Assembly (NCBI GenBank): GCA_023014335.1
Contig: JAECYW010000016.1
Span: 1,736,001 to 1,800,000, forward strand
Source: Galerina marginata
Lineage: Eukaryota; Basidiomycota; Agaricomycetes; Agaricales; Galerinaceae
Length of the DNA stretch: 64,000 nt
Reading direction: 5' to 3'
Shown here: positions 24,060-36,079 of the stretch, piece after piece
Position numbering within the stretch: position 1 is the first letter of the stretch
Layout: each line of letters opens with the position of its first letter
Notes under the pieces: generated by a model
The model's input: the letters and a program-made list of their open reading frames with translations, nothing else
What the model was told of the DNA's origin: nothing
Databases searched by the model: none
Program-made: the position numbers and the translations under genes

Positions 24060-24710
24060 TCACCCGCCCGGTCCCGCCGTCAGCACAGCGAAACGACGCA
24101 TTATACCGGATACGACTGGAAGGGAGAAGCGGGCGCGCTGCAGGCGATGATGAGAGAGGCGGGGAATAATGATAAGGCGGCCTTGGACGTTGGAACTCTG
24201 CTGGTGCGATTGCCACCGCCGCCGGCTTATGCTGGTAAGTCATCGCAACGATTCTGACCCTAGAACACCGCCTTACGCTCACCTCGAAGCCTGGACACCA
24301 CATGTTGATGAACAATAACACGACGGGATATGATCGCGGAAGGCTCAAACGACGAGGATGCGGATAGTGGAATGGGAACGACGGCAACTACTTGCTATAT
24401 TGGAATGCAAGTCAGCCTTTTTCATTTGTGTTGTCATTGTGGAATGAAGTGCCACCACCAGGTCCCGCAATTCTGATGACATGGACTGTGACCTTGATGG
24501 CGACAAATTCGATGACAAAGAACTTGGCGACAATGAGCATGGCCAAGACGCGATGAGGTCAGGAGGGAAATGAGGGAACTGGAGATGAAGAAGTGATGAT
24601 GATAATGTGGAAGAGGAAGACAGCGGGGATGAGGATGGAGGATGAGGATGAGGATGTTGGCGAGGATGAGGAAGACGGATAGGATGACCGTTTTTACGAC
24701 TTCAGACAAG
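24060..24710 (+). pseudogene. decayed ORF with acidic tail
   Basis: Coding-like blocks in different frames: GYDWKGEAGALQAMMREAG and VGTLLVRLPPPPAYA (about 24105-24235), then acidic runs such as DMDCDLDGDKFDDKELGDNE (about 24475-24540) and EDEDEDVGEDEEDG ending at a stop near 24680. The acidic end resembles the tail of transposase relic C at 43 kb. Several frameshifts are needed, so this is probably a transposon remnant. Confidence 0.35.
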
Positions 24711-25389
24711 AATGAGGAAGAGGGCGGAGATCATACGTAGATAGTAAATTGAGTCTGCCTCTGTAATCCCGATTGATGGTACTTTTTTCAATCTTTTCAT
24801 CGTTGTCCTTAACTAATATTTCTCTCTCAATCCAGGCCTCTTTCCCGCCGACTTCCGACCTCTTTGTGAGCTCTCCTTCTTCTCACTTTCCAGCTTTCAA
24901 CCTCACTGTCTTTTCGCCTAGCTCCTTCCTGCTTCGCCGTCTACTGTCGCTCATCACTGCCATTCCCAGCACCCGCCTGTGATCGTGGCCAACCGACGAA
25001 TGGTCGCCGGCCTCGCGTGTCCGCCACTTATGTATAGGGTACTACTGCAGGTCGTTGTCCTCTACGTGCACACTGTATGACCAACTCAGAGCTCATGGCT
25101 CAATCACCCCAGCGATGCAGGGACACGTGTCCATCCTCGTCCGGTATTTAAGAACCTGTATCCTCCTGCGAAATTTTTAACATCTGGTTGAAGGTACACC
25201 AAGTCGTTGAACAAGACAGCAGCGCGACTTAAAGCGCTACTGAAGGTCATCGTGACGCCTGTGGCACGTCGTTCAACTGTAGACTATAAATGTTGAGCTG
25301 TTTTAGTCTGGGCTGACATTCATTGACCACTGTAGGATCAGGATCCTCCAGAGGGCTTCATTCTGAATTATACTTTGCTGATCGGAGAT
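24711..25389. other. intergenic, no gene seen
   Basis: A CT-rich stretch (24790-24960) followed by unassigned sequence. No supported frame. Confidence 0.4.
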
Positions 25390-27070
25390 GGCTCATTCTC
25401 AAACTTCCATAGGTGGGTGTCTAATTCAAACAACTCTGTTTCATATTCTAATGTAACCCCTCGTTCTAGATCCTGGACCTGAAGGGCACTTCGAAGGCAA
25501 TCCAAAACAACCTTCTCGACTCTTTCCTAACAATCACTAGCACCAAGACCAACCTCGAAAGTGCCTCCTTCCTGTCGTCACCGAACATGGACCTCCAGCC
25601 ACCGGGCATGCCAGCGGAAGCCTCGTCAGCCCAGGAGCTAGCGGAGTATCTCTGCCTCTGGGCGGTGCAGGAAAAAGCCTATTCGCGAGCATGGCAGGGC
25701 CCGGACAAAGCGGACCACCTATGGGATCCAGTACAGGATATATAGCACCGCAGGACGCGCTGAAAGCCCCAAGTGGGGGGTCTTCTCGGATTTCCGCCGA
25801 TTCGTCAGTTTCGGCTTGAGAAAGGATACTACACCTCCTTCATGATTATACAGCGATAGCAAAATTTGATTTATTTCTTTACGAACATTTGCAGGGTACA
25901 CTAAGCACTACGAATGTTCCGGTCCTCAAGGACTTCAAGGTGAAGAAGGTTGAAGAGAGCTTTGACCCCTTCCAAAACGGAGGTTTAAATGATGAGGTTG
26001 TACTTTCCACTCACCCATCCTTCCCTTGCCTCAGGTTGAAGTCCGTGCTCAGGAACCTGCAGCCAAAGACCTCCAGCGAAACAATGTGGGTCGTTGTCCA
26101 TGTTCACATTGCGCCTTTATAGCATCTACGTATTCACCAGCATGTCTAGATTAGGCTGGAGGGGGACGAAGTCACTGCCGCACCTCCTAAGGCCCGGGGA
26201 GGGAGGCAGGAATCAGATGAAAAATCCGCACAGGAAGCTGCCCGTCAATTGAAGGCCATAGTTCCTGCCAGTCAGCTCTAGGCTGGACCAGGTGGGAATA
26301 GCAGATCCGGACATTTTGTCAAGGATCAAACGGTTGACGAAAGTCTTCCTTCGCTTAATCATGCTCTATACACATCCCGCGAGCCCTTTGAACATTTCGC
26401 ATCCTGGGAGTACTACCGAACATCTGGACTCTATCATATAGAAGTTGATCACCATTCCCGCCATGTATAAGGTTTCGAAACCTGTTGCTCGTATTCGCCT
26501 CCGGCATGGCTGCACCGTCGTGTTGCTGGCGCTGTCGATAAGTTCAAGCAAACTCACTGACTTCTTCAAGGCCAAGGGAGATGCTGTCGAGGAAGAAACC
26601 CACAAGACCGACATCGGTACCACGTCTGCGCAGCCTAATCGCAAACGTATGGAAGTTCTCCCGTTCCGTCAGAAAACGCCTGAAACAGCCGTGGACGAAC
26701 CCTTGTATGACCCATCCGAGGGTCATTCCGCCTGGATTCCAGGGATGCGACCGTGCGGGAAGAGGAGAGCTAAACCTTACGCTCGCCAGCAGTCACCGTC
26801 CCACAGTCACCGTCCCATTCGTGTTCAATAAGACCGCCTGAGTACGCACAAATCACCGCTCGGAGCTGATTTTGGTCCCTCGCGGACGTCGCGCGAGTTC
26901 TATATTCACCTGAAGAAACTGACGGACAGCCTCTTCCATTCAGAGTATTATTCCGTTGCGAAAGTGCAAAAACTCTACGTCAATTTGTCTAAATCCGTTA
27001 CATTTTTTCGTTCAGTGGGAGTTCTATTATTCGTTTTAGGTCACAGTGGTATTGCGCAGTCTACTAGCTC
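25390..27070 (+). pseudogene. decayed or mis-spliced gene of unknown family
   Basis: A series of coding-like plus-strand pieces: LDLKGTSKAIQNNLLDSFL and MPAEASSAQELAEYLCLWAV (25475-25680), VPVLKDFKVKKVEESFDPF (25915-25975), EGDEVTAAPPKARGGRQ (26160-26210), HFASWEYYRTSGLYHIEVD (26395-26450), an open frame 26445-26831, and REFYIHLKKLTDSLFHSEYY (26895-26955). Frames change between them, some across plausible intron borders and some not. It may be one long gene with errors or a dead repeat gene. No domain recognised. Confidence 0.3.
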
Positions 27071-27717
27071 AGGAAGACGTGCAGCCTGCTACACCGTGAC
27101 ATTGACGCTAGACAGAGTTCGACCGATGCACGACGTCTTCCTCTCCCCAGCCCTGCCTCGGTGGCGCGAGATCCAGGATATACATACCTGAGTGACAACG
27201 GCTTCAAATGATGTCTTTGAAGTCGCGAAGATGTCTCCTAACTTAGAGGCACCTCGCGCCACGAAATTGGTGAGCCGGTGCCATGCAGGAAAGTTCTGGC
27301 AACGCCACTAGGAAGAAAGAGCCCAAGCAGGTGTAGTGACCCGTTGGCAGCGCGGGCATGGTCCAAGGGTATGTGGGTTGCAGTACGGCTGATGAATCAT
27401 ATGTCACTGTTAATTGACGAATCAGACTTAGACCGAGCAGGTGCTTAGGACACCAAAACCGTATCTCGGGTGGTACGAACGAACTGAAAAAGGACTAGAG
27501 ATTGGATTAACAAGTAAGTAGCCTTGTGTACAAAGAATGTGGAGCCTGCAGATAACGTACAAGTAGGTAGAATAATACTATGTTGAGATACCAAGCAGGA
27601 TAGCGAGAATACCGACAAGGACAAAGGAAACTATATACAGCTTGGAAAGTAGTGGCGATAACCTTGAATAGGCGCGCAGTCGGAGTGAGGCTTGCCTAGT
27701 TTATTCCAACAGTGATA
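27071..27717. other. intergenic, no gene seen
   Basis: Unassigned sequence between the decayed frames and the kinase-like gene's 3' end. Confidence 0.4.
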
Positions 27718-29241
27718 TTATAAGATGCGCCACAAAGAATAATCTGCTGTGCTGTTAAAGAATTTCTTCCAGTGAGCCGCCATGTAGGCATGGTCTTCAG
27801 TGTCAACGACAGCTCCCGGTTGGCCTGGGTAACCCACACGGTCGCTGAATTTGACTGGGTAGAATGTTTCCCCAGCGTTTCCTGCCCAACTCATGTCAAC
27901 AACCTTCATTTGGACAGGTTTGACAATAGCGCGGCCTCTAAATGTGACAAGAACCATGAGATTGTCAGTACCGAGGCCACCATGGACCTTCTTGTTGAGC
28001 TGTAATAGGTCAATGATTTCATTGAGTTTCTCGAGGATGTCGGTTTGCTCCAGATATACCAGCCCTGGAGAGGTACGGAATAGGTTGTGCACAGTCATCC
28101 AACCGCTTTCATTTTGGGTTGGAGGAGGGAGCCATTCCATTATGATAGCATCGGCACCAATCGCCGGTGAGTGGAAGCGACCAAGCAGTTTGGGGCCAAA
28201 GCCTGCAGCATGGAGAACTTCATGAACCCCGTAACTATAAGGGCAGAAAGTGAGTTTGACCATGATACTTTCTGTATGAGCACTGGCAAGGAACATGCAG
28301 CATCTGTCTTCGAGTTGCCTTTCAAATCGAAGGGGTCGTGCTACCCCAGACAAATCTTCAAAGGTTGTTAAAGCGTTGGGGAGATTTGGAATGCGACTAC
28401 CATGCCCAAAATGGATTCTGTGGCCGAATTAGACTGTGAAAATGGAGTGATAGGCCTGCTTACTTGGGAAGATATTCAACAGCATCTTGGAGTGCAAGAA
28501 ATTGGGTTGCAAGCTCCTGATAATTAACAGTTGAATCCTGGCCACGGAAAACAGTCTCGAACACTTCAATCTCAGTTTCAGCATGTTGCCAAACATTCTC
28601 TGTAAAAGCGCCCCAAATAGTGACGTCCAGTCCTTAATAACTTAGCCGTAAGCACATCGGAGTAACTAGACAACACACCTAATATTGATACCAAAAAGCA
28701 TGGGGCGCCTGACTGCATGATATGGACATCTGAGAGCGCGTAGTTGCTGTATATACGATTGAGCTCTGTGCATTCATCGCCATCGCCATCCAGTCCAGGT
28801 ATGTTGAGTACAATGATAAGCGGAGTGCCCACGAAGGCGCCGTTGAGCCATGTGTAGGAATTATAAACCAAGTTACATTTCGTTCCCTCTGCGTCTGTTT
28901 GAATCCACCTGCGGTCATTTCTTCTGGGGAAGGCCTCTTGCAACGCTCGGACGATATGAGAGTTTCCCAAGCCCGGGGTTCTTAATGTCTCTATGAAAAC
29001 CTTGAGATGCTGGGAAGCAACAAAGGATGACAGCTCGGCCGCTGTGGGCACGCCTGGATATGTCTTCTCCAAAAACTTGAGGAAAGCTACATGCTTGAAT
29101 TTTACGGGAAAATCTTAAGAGGGTCAAGCAGTCAGCAGCTTGAAGAGATGTTGGACTGGCAATGGGTCACTCACTTCGTGTACGCGATGGTTGAAATAAC
29201 ATGACAAAGAGCGTGGCGTATTCAAGTTGGCAGCCGGACAT
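27718..29241 (-). CDS. fungal kinase-like protein, probable pseudokinase
   Basis: Belongs by pattern to a mushroom family with an N-terminal module and a C-terminal protein-kinase-like lobe. The start MSGCQLEYATLF (29241) splices into FPVKFKHVAFLKFLEKTYPG; further exons give the middle, and the C-lobe exon runs to the TAG/TGA at 27718. The ATP-lobe Lys is present (ESIMVKLTF), followed by HAAGFGPKLLGR and the hinge-like IIMEWLPPP. The catalytic loop reads VHGGLGTDN where relatives have HGDL..(D/P)N, and the metal-binding loop reads VVDMSWAG where relatives have DFDW. Loss of the loop Asp suggests no phosphotransfer. The open frames are long and splice cleanly, so it is not an obvious pseudogene. 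Substrate and role unknown. Confidence 0.68.
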
Positions 29242-30018
29242 TGTTGGCAACTTATAAGACGGGCTATAAAATAGTCTCAAAAGGCCCGGGCTCCCCGCCG
29301 TGTAGCAGGAAATGACGGGAAGCTGGGATCTGTGGAAATCCGCTGAACCACCTAAATGTAAGTTCAATGTAACATTACTTGGTGCCTTCCCGTCGCCTTT
29401 AAAAATGCAGATTACGAGTGACAGATCTTCCAATCAACACACCGCAAATGGTGGCAACAGCACTTTCAAAATGAACGAGGAATAGAAAGTAGCTGACGCC
29501 AGGACTTGCGAAAGAATCACTGGCTCTGTGGGCCGACAGCGCTGCGCGCGGCGTGTACTTGACCACAATTTTTTTGGTACTGCGGAGTCAGTGCGGACAT
29601 CCAAGTTTTTTTTTGCTACCAGCTGTGGCGAGAATTAGACAACTGGCAATATATTCCCGCGCTCTATCGCTCACGGCTGCCCATGATTAATTGATTTCCA
29701 GACCGTTATATAGGACTCGTTCTTTTATTGATCTGGACCGGTCAGAAATCGCGCAGGTGTAACGAACGCTCAAGTTTCCGGCAAACGCCGCTTCTATTTT
29801 TGGTTTCGCCGTGCTTCTCGGCTCTTCATGTGGATTCGACTTTCAATTTTTTCCTCTCTCCCTTTTTGCTCTCCCTCTACTCTGAGTCGACCTCTCTGCG
29901 CTCCAGGTATGTTATTGCTTTTGTGTCGATGTTTTCTTTACACTTACTTTATTTCCTAGGAACGTTATTTCGTAGTCACCGTTCCACCAAGCTTGGTGTG
30001 GTACTCCACCTGCTCCCA
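29242..30018. other. intergenic, no gene seen
   Basis: An open minus frame at 29167-29433 overlaps the kinase-like 5' exon. Beyond it the sequence is unassigned and becomes CT-rich. Confidence 0.4.
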
Positions 30019-30272
30019 TGTCTCCCCTCAATCTCGACCCTCCTCACCTGCCCTGTGGCCTTTTGACAACAATGTTGTCGATCATGCCATGGGCTCCGTC
30101 TCCCTCCTCAGGCCTCAGGTTCGGTCCCTGCAGTTTCTGACGACGATATTGTCCTAATGCACCATCCATGGCGTCCTGTCTCGCATCCCCCCTCAACCTT
30201 GACGCCTCCACCGTCCTCGTTTGCCCCTGTGGTCTCTTGACAACAAAAGTGTCGTGCATGCCATGCGCATGT
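30019..30272 (+). repeat. degenerate tandem duplication, period about 165-170 bp
   Basis: The block at 30019-30098 (CTGTGGCCTTTTGACAACAA ... CATGCCATG) returns at about 30178-30272 (CTGTGGTCTCTTGACAACAA ... CATGCCATG). Both copies are clearly similar over about 80 bp with small indels. Confidence 0.65.
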
Positions 30273-30465
30273 CCTGCCTTTTGCGATTTTTCAGCAGCAT
30301 CGCCTCTAAGATAGCAATCCCCTCAATCCGTGAACCGACTACCACCGCACACAACTGCCTCCCGCTTACAACTACTAGCGATCGCTCGGTCAATGCTGGT
30401 CGCTGTCAACAAGCATTTGTGTGCCCTCGTGAGGCTGCTACTGCCCATCCATCCACGCTAACCTG

Positions 30466-31240
30466 TTGGCCCCGTGCCACTTTACCGGGCATCCACAGCA
30501 CAACCACCACCAGGCCGTGTGCTGCCCTCAACCTCCCCTCATCCACCTCTCCATTGACCGCTTTCGCTGTCGACGAAGATTGGTAACCCGGATACCCCTG
30601 CCCCGCGCCACGTCACTGCACCCACAGCCGTTGACGAAGCCTACAAGCACCGCGCGACCAGCCCACTTAACGATGCCATTTCAGCGATCCCCATCCTTCC
30701 CTCAGTCAAAATCCGTTCGAACCCCACCAACCCGCGCCACGTCTTCGCGCACTCGCGATCACCTGCGAATCGTACCTCCCTCAATCCCAAGGATCTGTTT
30801 TTCAACAATGTTCCTTGCTGGTTACCGTCGAAGAGCATTCGCGAGCCCTCGCGTGGTCGCTACCACCGACTCGCAACCGTCTACGAGACCCTTGAGCTGT
30901 GTGTCACGTCACCGGGCATCCTACACCAGCATGATTATCACCAGGCTACACGCCCCCCCCCCCTCCCCTCCTCAACCTTTTCTCCATTGACCAGCGTTTC
31001 CGTCGACATTGACAATATGGGAACCCCTGCCTCGCGCCACCTCACTGCACCCACAAAGGTCGTGAGCCCTGTGCGATGGCCCCAGCCCGCCTAATTCAAC
31101 CGACGCAACCTCACCGACCCTAAACCCCTTGCCTGCTCACCCCACACCCATCCGAAACCCGTCAGCCCGCGCTGTGCCACGGCACACTCGCAATCCCCTA
31201 CGAACTGTATCTCCCTCGATCCGAACTGACTCAGACCTAC
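30466..31240 (+). repeat. degenerate tandem duplication, period about 430 bp
   Basis: Unit 1 (about 30466-30890) and unit 2 (about 30895-31240) share ordered landmarks: ACCGGGCATC at 30484 and 30911, TCTCCATTGACC near 30550 and 30980, CGCGCCACGTCACTGCACCC versus CGCGCCACCTCACTGCACCC, and CGAATCGTACCTCCCTC versus CGAACTGTATCTCCCTC. The region is C-rich. No function is evident. Confidence 0.65.
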
Positions 31241-31771
31241 TGTAGTACACCGTCTTCCCTGGTTAGTATTGTAGTCATAATATTTTATTACATCTCATTC
31301 AGTGTAAAGCATGTAATGACAGGTTTTTTGGGTTAAAAATCAAACCCTTTATATGAACTGCTGAGAATAGTGGTTAAAGCGAAATCAAGAACGTGTTAAT
31401 TGACAGTATCCTCCAAACATGACATATTGTAGAGGAAAACAACGCAGTATTGAGATTTAAAAAAAGAATGGACTCGTAACTGCCATGCAAGGCAATGGCC
31501 CACAAAGCTAGTTTTCCTGATGACTAGGTCCATAGCTTTCACTAGAATAACTGCTCTGTTGAGGTTGGAAGCTTGCTGAATATCACAATGCAGCGTTTCC
31601 GGGGTACGACGGAGCATATCACGGGATGCTTAAATCGTCGGATGAATTTACTGTGTAAACTTGCATTCCTTTTCAGTTTTCCTTGCTGACCAGGCAATGC
31701 ATCGCTACCTTCGACGAACACCGTAAAATGCGTAATATTTTCGGACCCCTTCTACAGAACTATGAAAGCCT
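31241..31771. other. intergenic or 3' region
   Basis: No supported exon, although the orphan gene that follows could have further 3' exons here. Confidence 0.35.
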
Positions 31772-32671
31772 CTACGTCGAGTGCTGGAGTAAAGCTCTAA
31801 CAATCGTATCTCTCTCCGAACCCATTAGTCTGTCCATCAGGCTCTTACTCCAATCACGAACGAACACTAATGGTATGAGAAGAAACCCTTCTCTATTGAT
31901 GTCAAACTTATTAACACCTTCCAATGTTAGCCCTAAATTTGAGACGATGCCAACAATTAGGGTGCTCGGGTCGAAGAGGAACCTCTCTCGGCCAGTGTCT
32001 TCAAATTCCTTTGAAGTGATCGCAAACCAATCTGCCAGAGCAGGGGATTCTACAACATCACCCCGGATTCCGCGAACCTGTAAATACTCCATGCAGCCTG
32101 CGATCAGTTTCAAAGTGAGGGCGACAAAGGATAGGTCCCTGGCTTCCACTTCGACCAGGGTGATTGGGTTACTCCATCGTATGAAAAGTAAGCATGGGTC
32201 GGGGTTAATCATAAGCAGCTCTCGGGCGACTTCATTCGGCGCATCGGAGTTCACAAAGCTCCCACTGTCTCTTCCCAATGTCACCATGCGAGAAGGATGT
32301 GCGACGCTCAGGCTATAAATACAAGAAGGTAGAACCTCGTCATCAGAATGCGTACAATTTGGACAGGACTTACGCTGCAACGCTGAGGATGCCGCGTCCT
32401 GGCCAAATCAAGAGCACCACTATTTCTGTTTCATCCAAGACACCTGGGAGAAGTGATAAGTTTGCGACTCTAGGCAATAACTGTCCGCCATACCTGGCCC
32501 GAGCCACAAACAAATTTGGAGATCTTTAATGTCCCCAGGTAAACTATTGGGGAGGTAACTGATGCTGAAATAATTTCCAAGCGGTGCAAACGTAGCCGCT
32601 TGGGTGTGTTGGAGGATCACATAGCCAAATCCGGGCTGCTGCGACGTAGAGGTAAAACTATTGGTCGTCAT
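31772..32671 (-). CDS. orphan multi-exon protein, unknown function
   Basis: From ATG at 32671 (MTTNSFTSTSQQPGFGYV) exon 1 ends in LGPG at a GTATGG donor; a 50-nt intron (...TCTCCCAG) leads to VLDETEIVVLLIWPGRGIL. A second intron (GTAAGT...TTATAG) leads to ALSVAHPSRMVTLGRDSG and a long exon to the TAG at 31772. The product is about 295 aa, mixed alpha/beta in character, with no signal peptide or recognised domain. The splice joins keep frame, so I believe the gene, but the 3' end is uncertain and no family was recognised. Confidence 0.5.
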
Positions 32672-33241
32672 GTCGCGATTCTAGGCCCAAAAAATACGTA
32701 TGCGCTCTTATACCAATTTTCTTTGCTGGGTGCAAGTTTACAACGAAGATGGAAATTCACAAATGATGGGATATGAGGGTTGCTAATTGGGCCTAACTCC
32801 TAACTTTTCATTCCTACCCTGTCTGCTTTTCTTTTAAAATTGGCGGGATTAGATGATTCAACTAAGCTATGTTTAATCACAGCATATCAGATCTGTGCTT
32901 TTACAAGGAACCAACTCCAATCAGATCACCGCCGGATTGCATTTTGCGATCGACATTATTCAATTTATCTGTTTGATGATAGACCGTACCCGGAGCGTGG
33001 TCGAAGGAAGAAATGTTTTACTCCACACAATCGGCCAAAGTAGCGAAACACTGACACGGGCTATGTTCCTACGTAAAACAGAATTCTAGCAAGAGCATAT
33101 TGTTTGTATCGACGAAGTATCGCAACTACAATACCGATGTTACCCGTAGAAACCCTTGTGTCCCAAGTAGCATGGGGATCAAGTGAGAGTCGAGCGTGTT
33201 ATCGGCGGAGATCAGAAGTGGTTTGTAAGTTTTGGGATGAA
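32672..33241. other. intergenic, no gene seen
   Basis: Short plus-strand frames (to 33043 and 33089) overlap but neither shows a splice structure or family. Confidence 0.4.
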
Positions 33242-33945
33242 TTACCTGAAATCTGTTAGCAAACAGAATATTGTTCTCGCAGAAGATGTTTTGAAGCTTA
33301 CATCACAGAAACCCTCCAAAGACAACTCACGCGCCAGGTCCTGGAGCTTTATACCTTTTTCTGAGTGGTAAGCATGCAATATTTCTGCCTTGTACGCCGT
33401 TCTGAAGTCACGGGCGTTCTTGAAAAATCGAATTTTGACATGGCAGTTGGCTGCTTCGTCTTTGCTATTATTAAAAAAATTAGAATTAATCATAAAGAAT
33501 GATGATGAACTTACCCTTGGATGGGGAGGTCTGGTATACGACACCCAGACTTGTCAACGAGCATGTCATCCCTCGTACCAATCGATGGGATCTGAACGAT
33601 GGAGGTGATTTAGGAGCGCAATCAAGCTTGAAAGAACGGATATTGACTACCACAAGATGTGCCATATACACGGTGATCGCGTTAATATAGTCCTGTTTGA
33701 TGCTCACAGGTCGCTTCATACCACCAGTCTTGAACACAAGCAAGTTACACCTTGTGCACAGAGATTTGAGGTTGGAAACTTTGCAATTTTTCAGAGTTTC
33801 AACGTCTGGGACCATAGTCCCAACCTCATCCTTAAGTGCCTGTAACAATATCGCGTTACTCATGAATATCAAGAGCCGTACGACATACCTGGTGAAAAAC
33901 CTGGGATTCCAACCTGGGGTTTTTTGCACTTCTTTTGTCGGAGGC
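33242..33945 (-). CDS. SAP-like domain protein
   Basis: Minus-strand gene from MPPTKEVQKTPGWNPRFFT (33945). The next segment, KNCKVSNLKSLCTRCNLLVF with a basic end before DYINAI, looks like a SAP helix-turn-helix (LKKLKVxDLKxLCxxxGL type), a putative DNA-binding module. An intron of about 80 nt leads in phase to IPSIGTRDDMLVDKSGCRIP, and another (GTAAGT...AATAG) to KDEAANCHVKIRFFKNARDF. The end reads DLAHFR or close to it, stop at 33242. Whether a 49-nt intron exists near 33890 is unclear, since removing it shifts the frame. It may be a free gene or transposon-borne. Confidence 0.45.
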
Positions 33946-34257
33946 ATCTACAAACGAGGGTGGAGTCGCTTTTCTCTTCATGTTGGAAGTTGGAATCACA
34001 GGCACACCAAGGATTATAAGATCCCTCACCATTCTTATGAGTTTTTGTCAGGAACGCTCGAAACCTATTGATACCGCAAGCCCGGATCAGCCCATCGTGG
34101 GATTTTTAACATTGTGTGGCGATACCTACTTGCATCTGAAGATCTCACATGATCTCACATCTCAAAGTCAATTTTCACCATATGATTCTATGAGTCGCCT
34201 CCAGATTTGGGCAACTTCCGGCAACTCTTAAAGGTTTGGCTTGGGCCTCAACGGAGA
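33946..34257. other. divergent intergenic region
   Basis: Upstream of both the SAP-like gene (minus) and the dynamin-like gene (plus). It includes a short direct repeat GATCTCACAT at about 34141-34160. Confidence 0.4.
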
Positions 34258-35590
34258 ATGAATCATTTGACCCACATGCCACATCCGAAGGTCGTTCTGG
34301 TGGGATCCACGGCTAGTGGTGAGTGCACAAATTTGAAATTTCACTGACCTTGTCGTACTGACCGCCAATCGCAAAGGTAAATCAACTCTTGTGGCCAGTA
34401 TTTCCGGCGTAAGACGGTTTCTATTACTATCTGCTTATACTGAGTTGAAGTTTCTAGATTCTGGTAGGGACCGTGACTACGTGCCCAATAGAGTGGAATA
34501 TTTGCCGGTCGGACACTGATACATGGTCGGCTGAGGTCTCCGTCGCGTACCACTTTCGGCCGCTGTTCGATTCCAAAAGACTTCTGGTACATGGTGCCAC
34601 CTCCCTCAGCGAGAATGGGCCGTGTTCAACACCAATTCAATTGCTATGCCTGCTCAGAAGGGCGCAAATTGTAGCGTTCTCACCCTGCCAGGATTCAGCA
34701 GCAATTCTGTTGATGGACGATGAAGCAGTCGCCCGGGACTATTCCAAGATACTTCTCTCATCATCGCCTTCAAAAGGTGTAATTTATGTTGATTTAATGG
34801 TCCCTGGTTTCACATCTTATGGGATTACCATCATCGACCTTCCAGGCAAGTACATCATCCCTTTCATCAAGTTTATATAATTTTCCTTTGCTACATAGGT
34901 TTAAGGCAAGCAGGCTATTCGGATATTATCGATCATGTAAACAGTGTTACGCGCCACTATGTTGCACAAGAAGGGTCTATTGTTGCTGTTGTAACACGTA
35001 TAACTGGTGTGTTAAATGATGTTCAGACTTTGGTATCTAACAAGGCACATTAAATTCAGAACCGAAACGGACGGTACGGGCTCTTTCTCTTATCGCAGCA
35101 AAAGGTCAGGGATCAACCGGTAAGATAAGGATATCCCTACATTACGTTCTACAGTTCAAGACCATTTTCTCAGTGATATTAACCCATACACTCAGCAATC
35201 TTGCACACACGTCTTGGCTGAAGATCCTAGCTGGCACAATGAATCAGCCTTATGATTGCCTCTGCTTTCATCTTCCCGACGCTCAGAGTCAATTCGCATT
35301 CACGGTACCAGACCTGCTACGTCTGAGACAAGATGAAGCAGCATATTTCTTATTTTCTAAACCCTGGTGTTCGCTACCGTCTCATACTGCAGGCAAAATG
35401 GGCATTGCAAATATTCTTAGGGAGTGGGATCATGCATGGAAGTTGCGAGAAATTAAACGCATACCACAATCTCTGACAGGTTGGAAAGGCATCTGTGTCG
35501 GAATTCTCGTCGCTCTTCTTATCTATTTCGGTGAGTTATTCTTGCCTTTGACCATTCATTAGATAAACTGTTTGTGTCGCAGCAATATAG
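34258..35590 (+). CDS. dynamin-like GTPase, short, possibly tail-anchored
   Basis: Dynamin-family G domain. Exon 1 (34258-34318) gives MNHLTHMPHPKVVLVGSTAS; exon 2 (34377-34408) completes the P-loop GSTASGKST; exon 3 (34458-34845) gives the G2 region TTCPIEW and G3 DLPG; a GC-AG intron (GCAAGT) leads to GLRQAGYSDIIDHVNSVTRH. The G4 (TKxD) region is not clear and the exon structure at 35000-35170 is uncertain. A later frame (from 35173) matches the end of dynamin G domains (LKILAGTMNQPYDCLCF, FLFSKPWCSLPSH). No stalk follows: the frame ends in the hydrophobic ICVGILVALLIYF and, if spliced at 35531, stops at FAI. The gene may be degenerate. Confidence 0.6.
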
Positions 35591-36079
35591 GAATGTACTA
35601 TAGCACACAATACATGTCGTGTGTAAATTGTTTCCAAAAAAGAATACATCTGCATCGTCTCTCCAGTTGACCCAGACTCGTTAAGGGAAGTGGTTCCTGA
35701 GCGATGGGATGGCTTTAAAACCTGAGTTCCTTTAGCTTATACGCGTCCACATTCTTTTGTTGATGTAAGCAGGGTGAATGATAATTTTTTTGGTCGCACA
35801 ATGCATCGTTGTAAATAAGATATCAAAATTGAAGTGGGGGACAATATGACGTGTCAGACGGAGCCGTGGTACAATGACAGAAGGTAAACCAGCAGTCGTA
35901 AACGCCGGACAAACGCTCATATGTTACGTAGACAAAAGCACCCGTTGACATTGTCTACGCCTCAGACATGGTTTTGGCATCGCAAGTCACCGGCTCGGCC
36001 TATAATTCGTCGGTTGACAGTGACTGGGGTTAGATAAAATCTATCAGCCGTACTGCAATCTACAACGAACAGGCACATA
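35591..36079. other. intergenic, no gene seen
   Basis: Short frames only. Confidence 0.4.
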
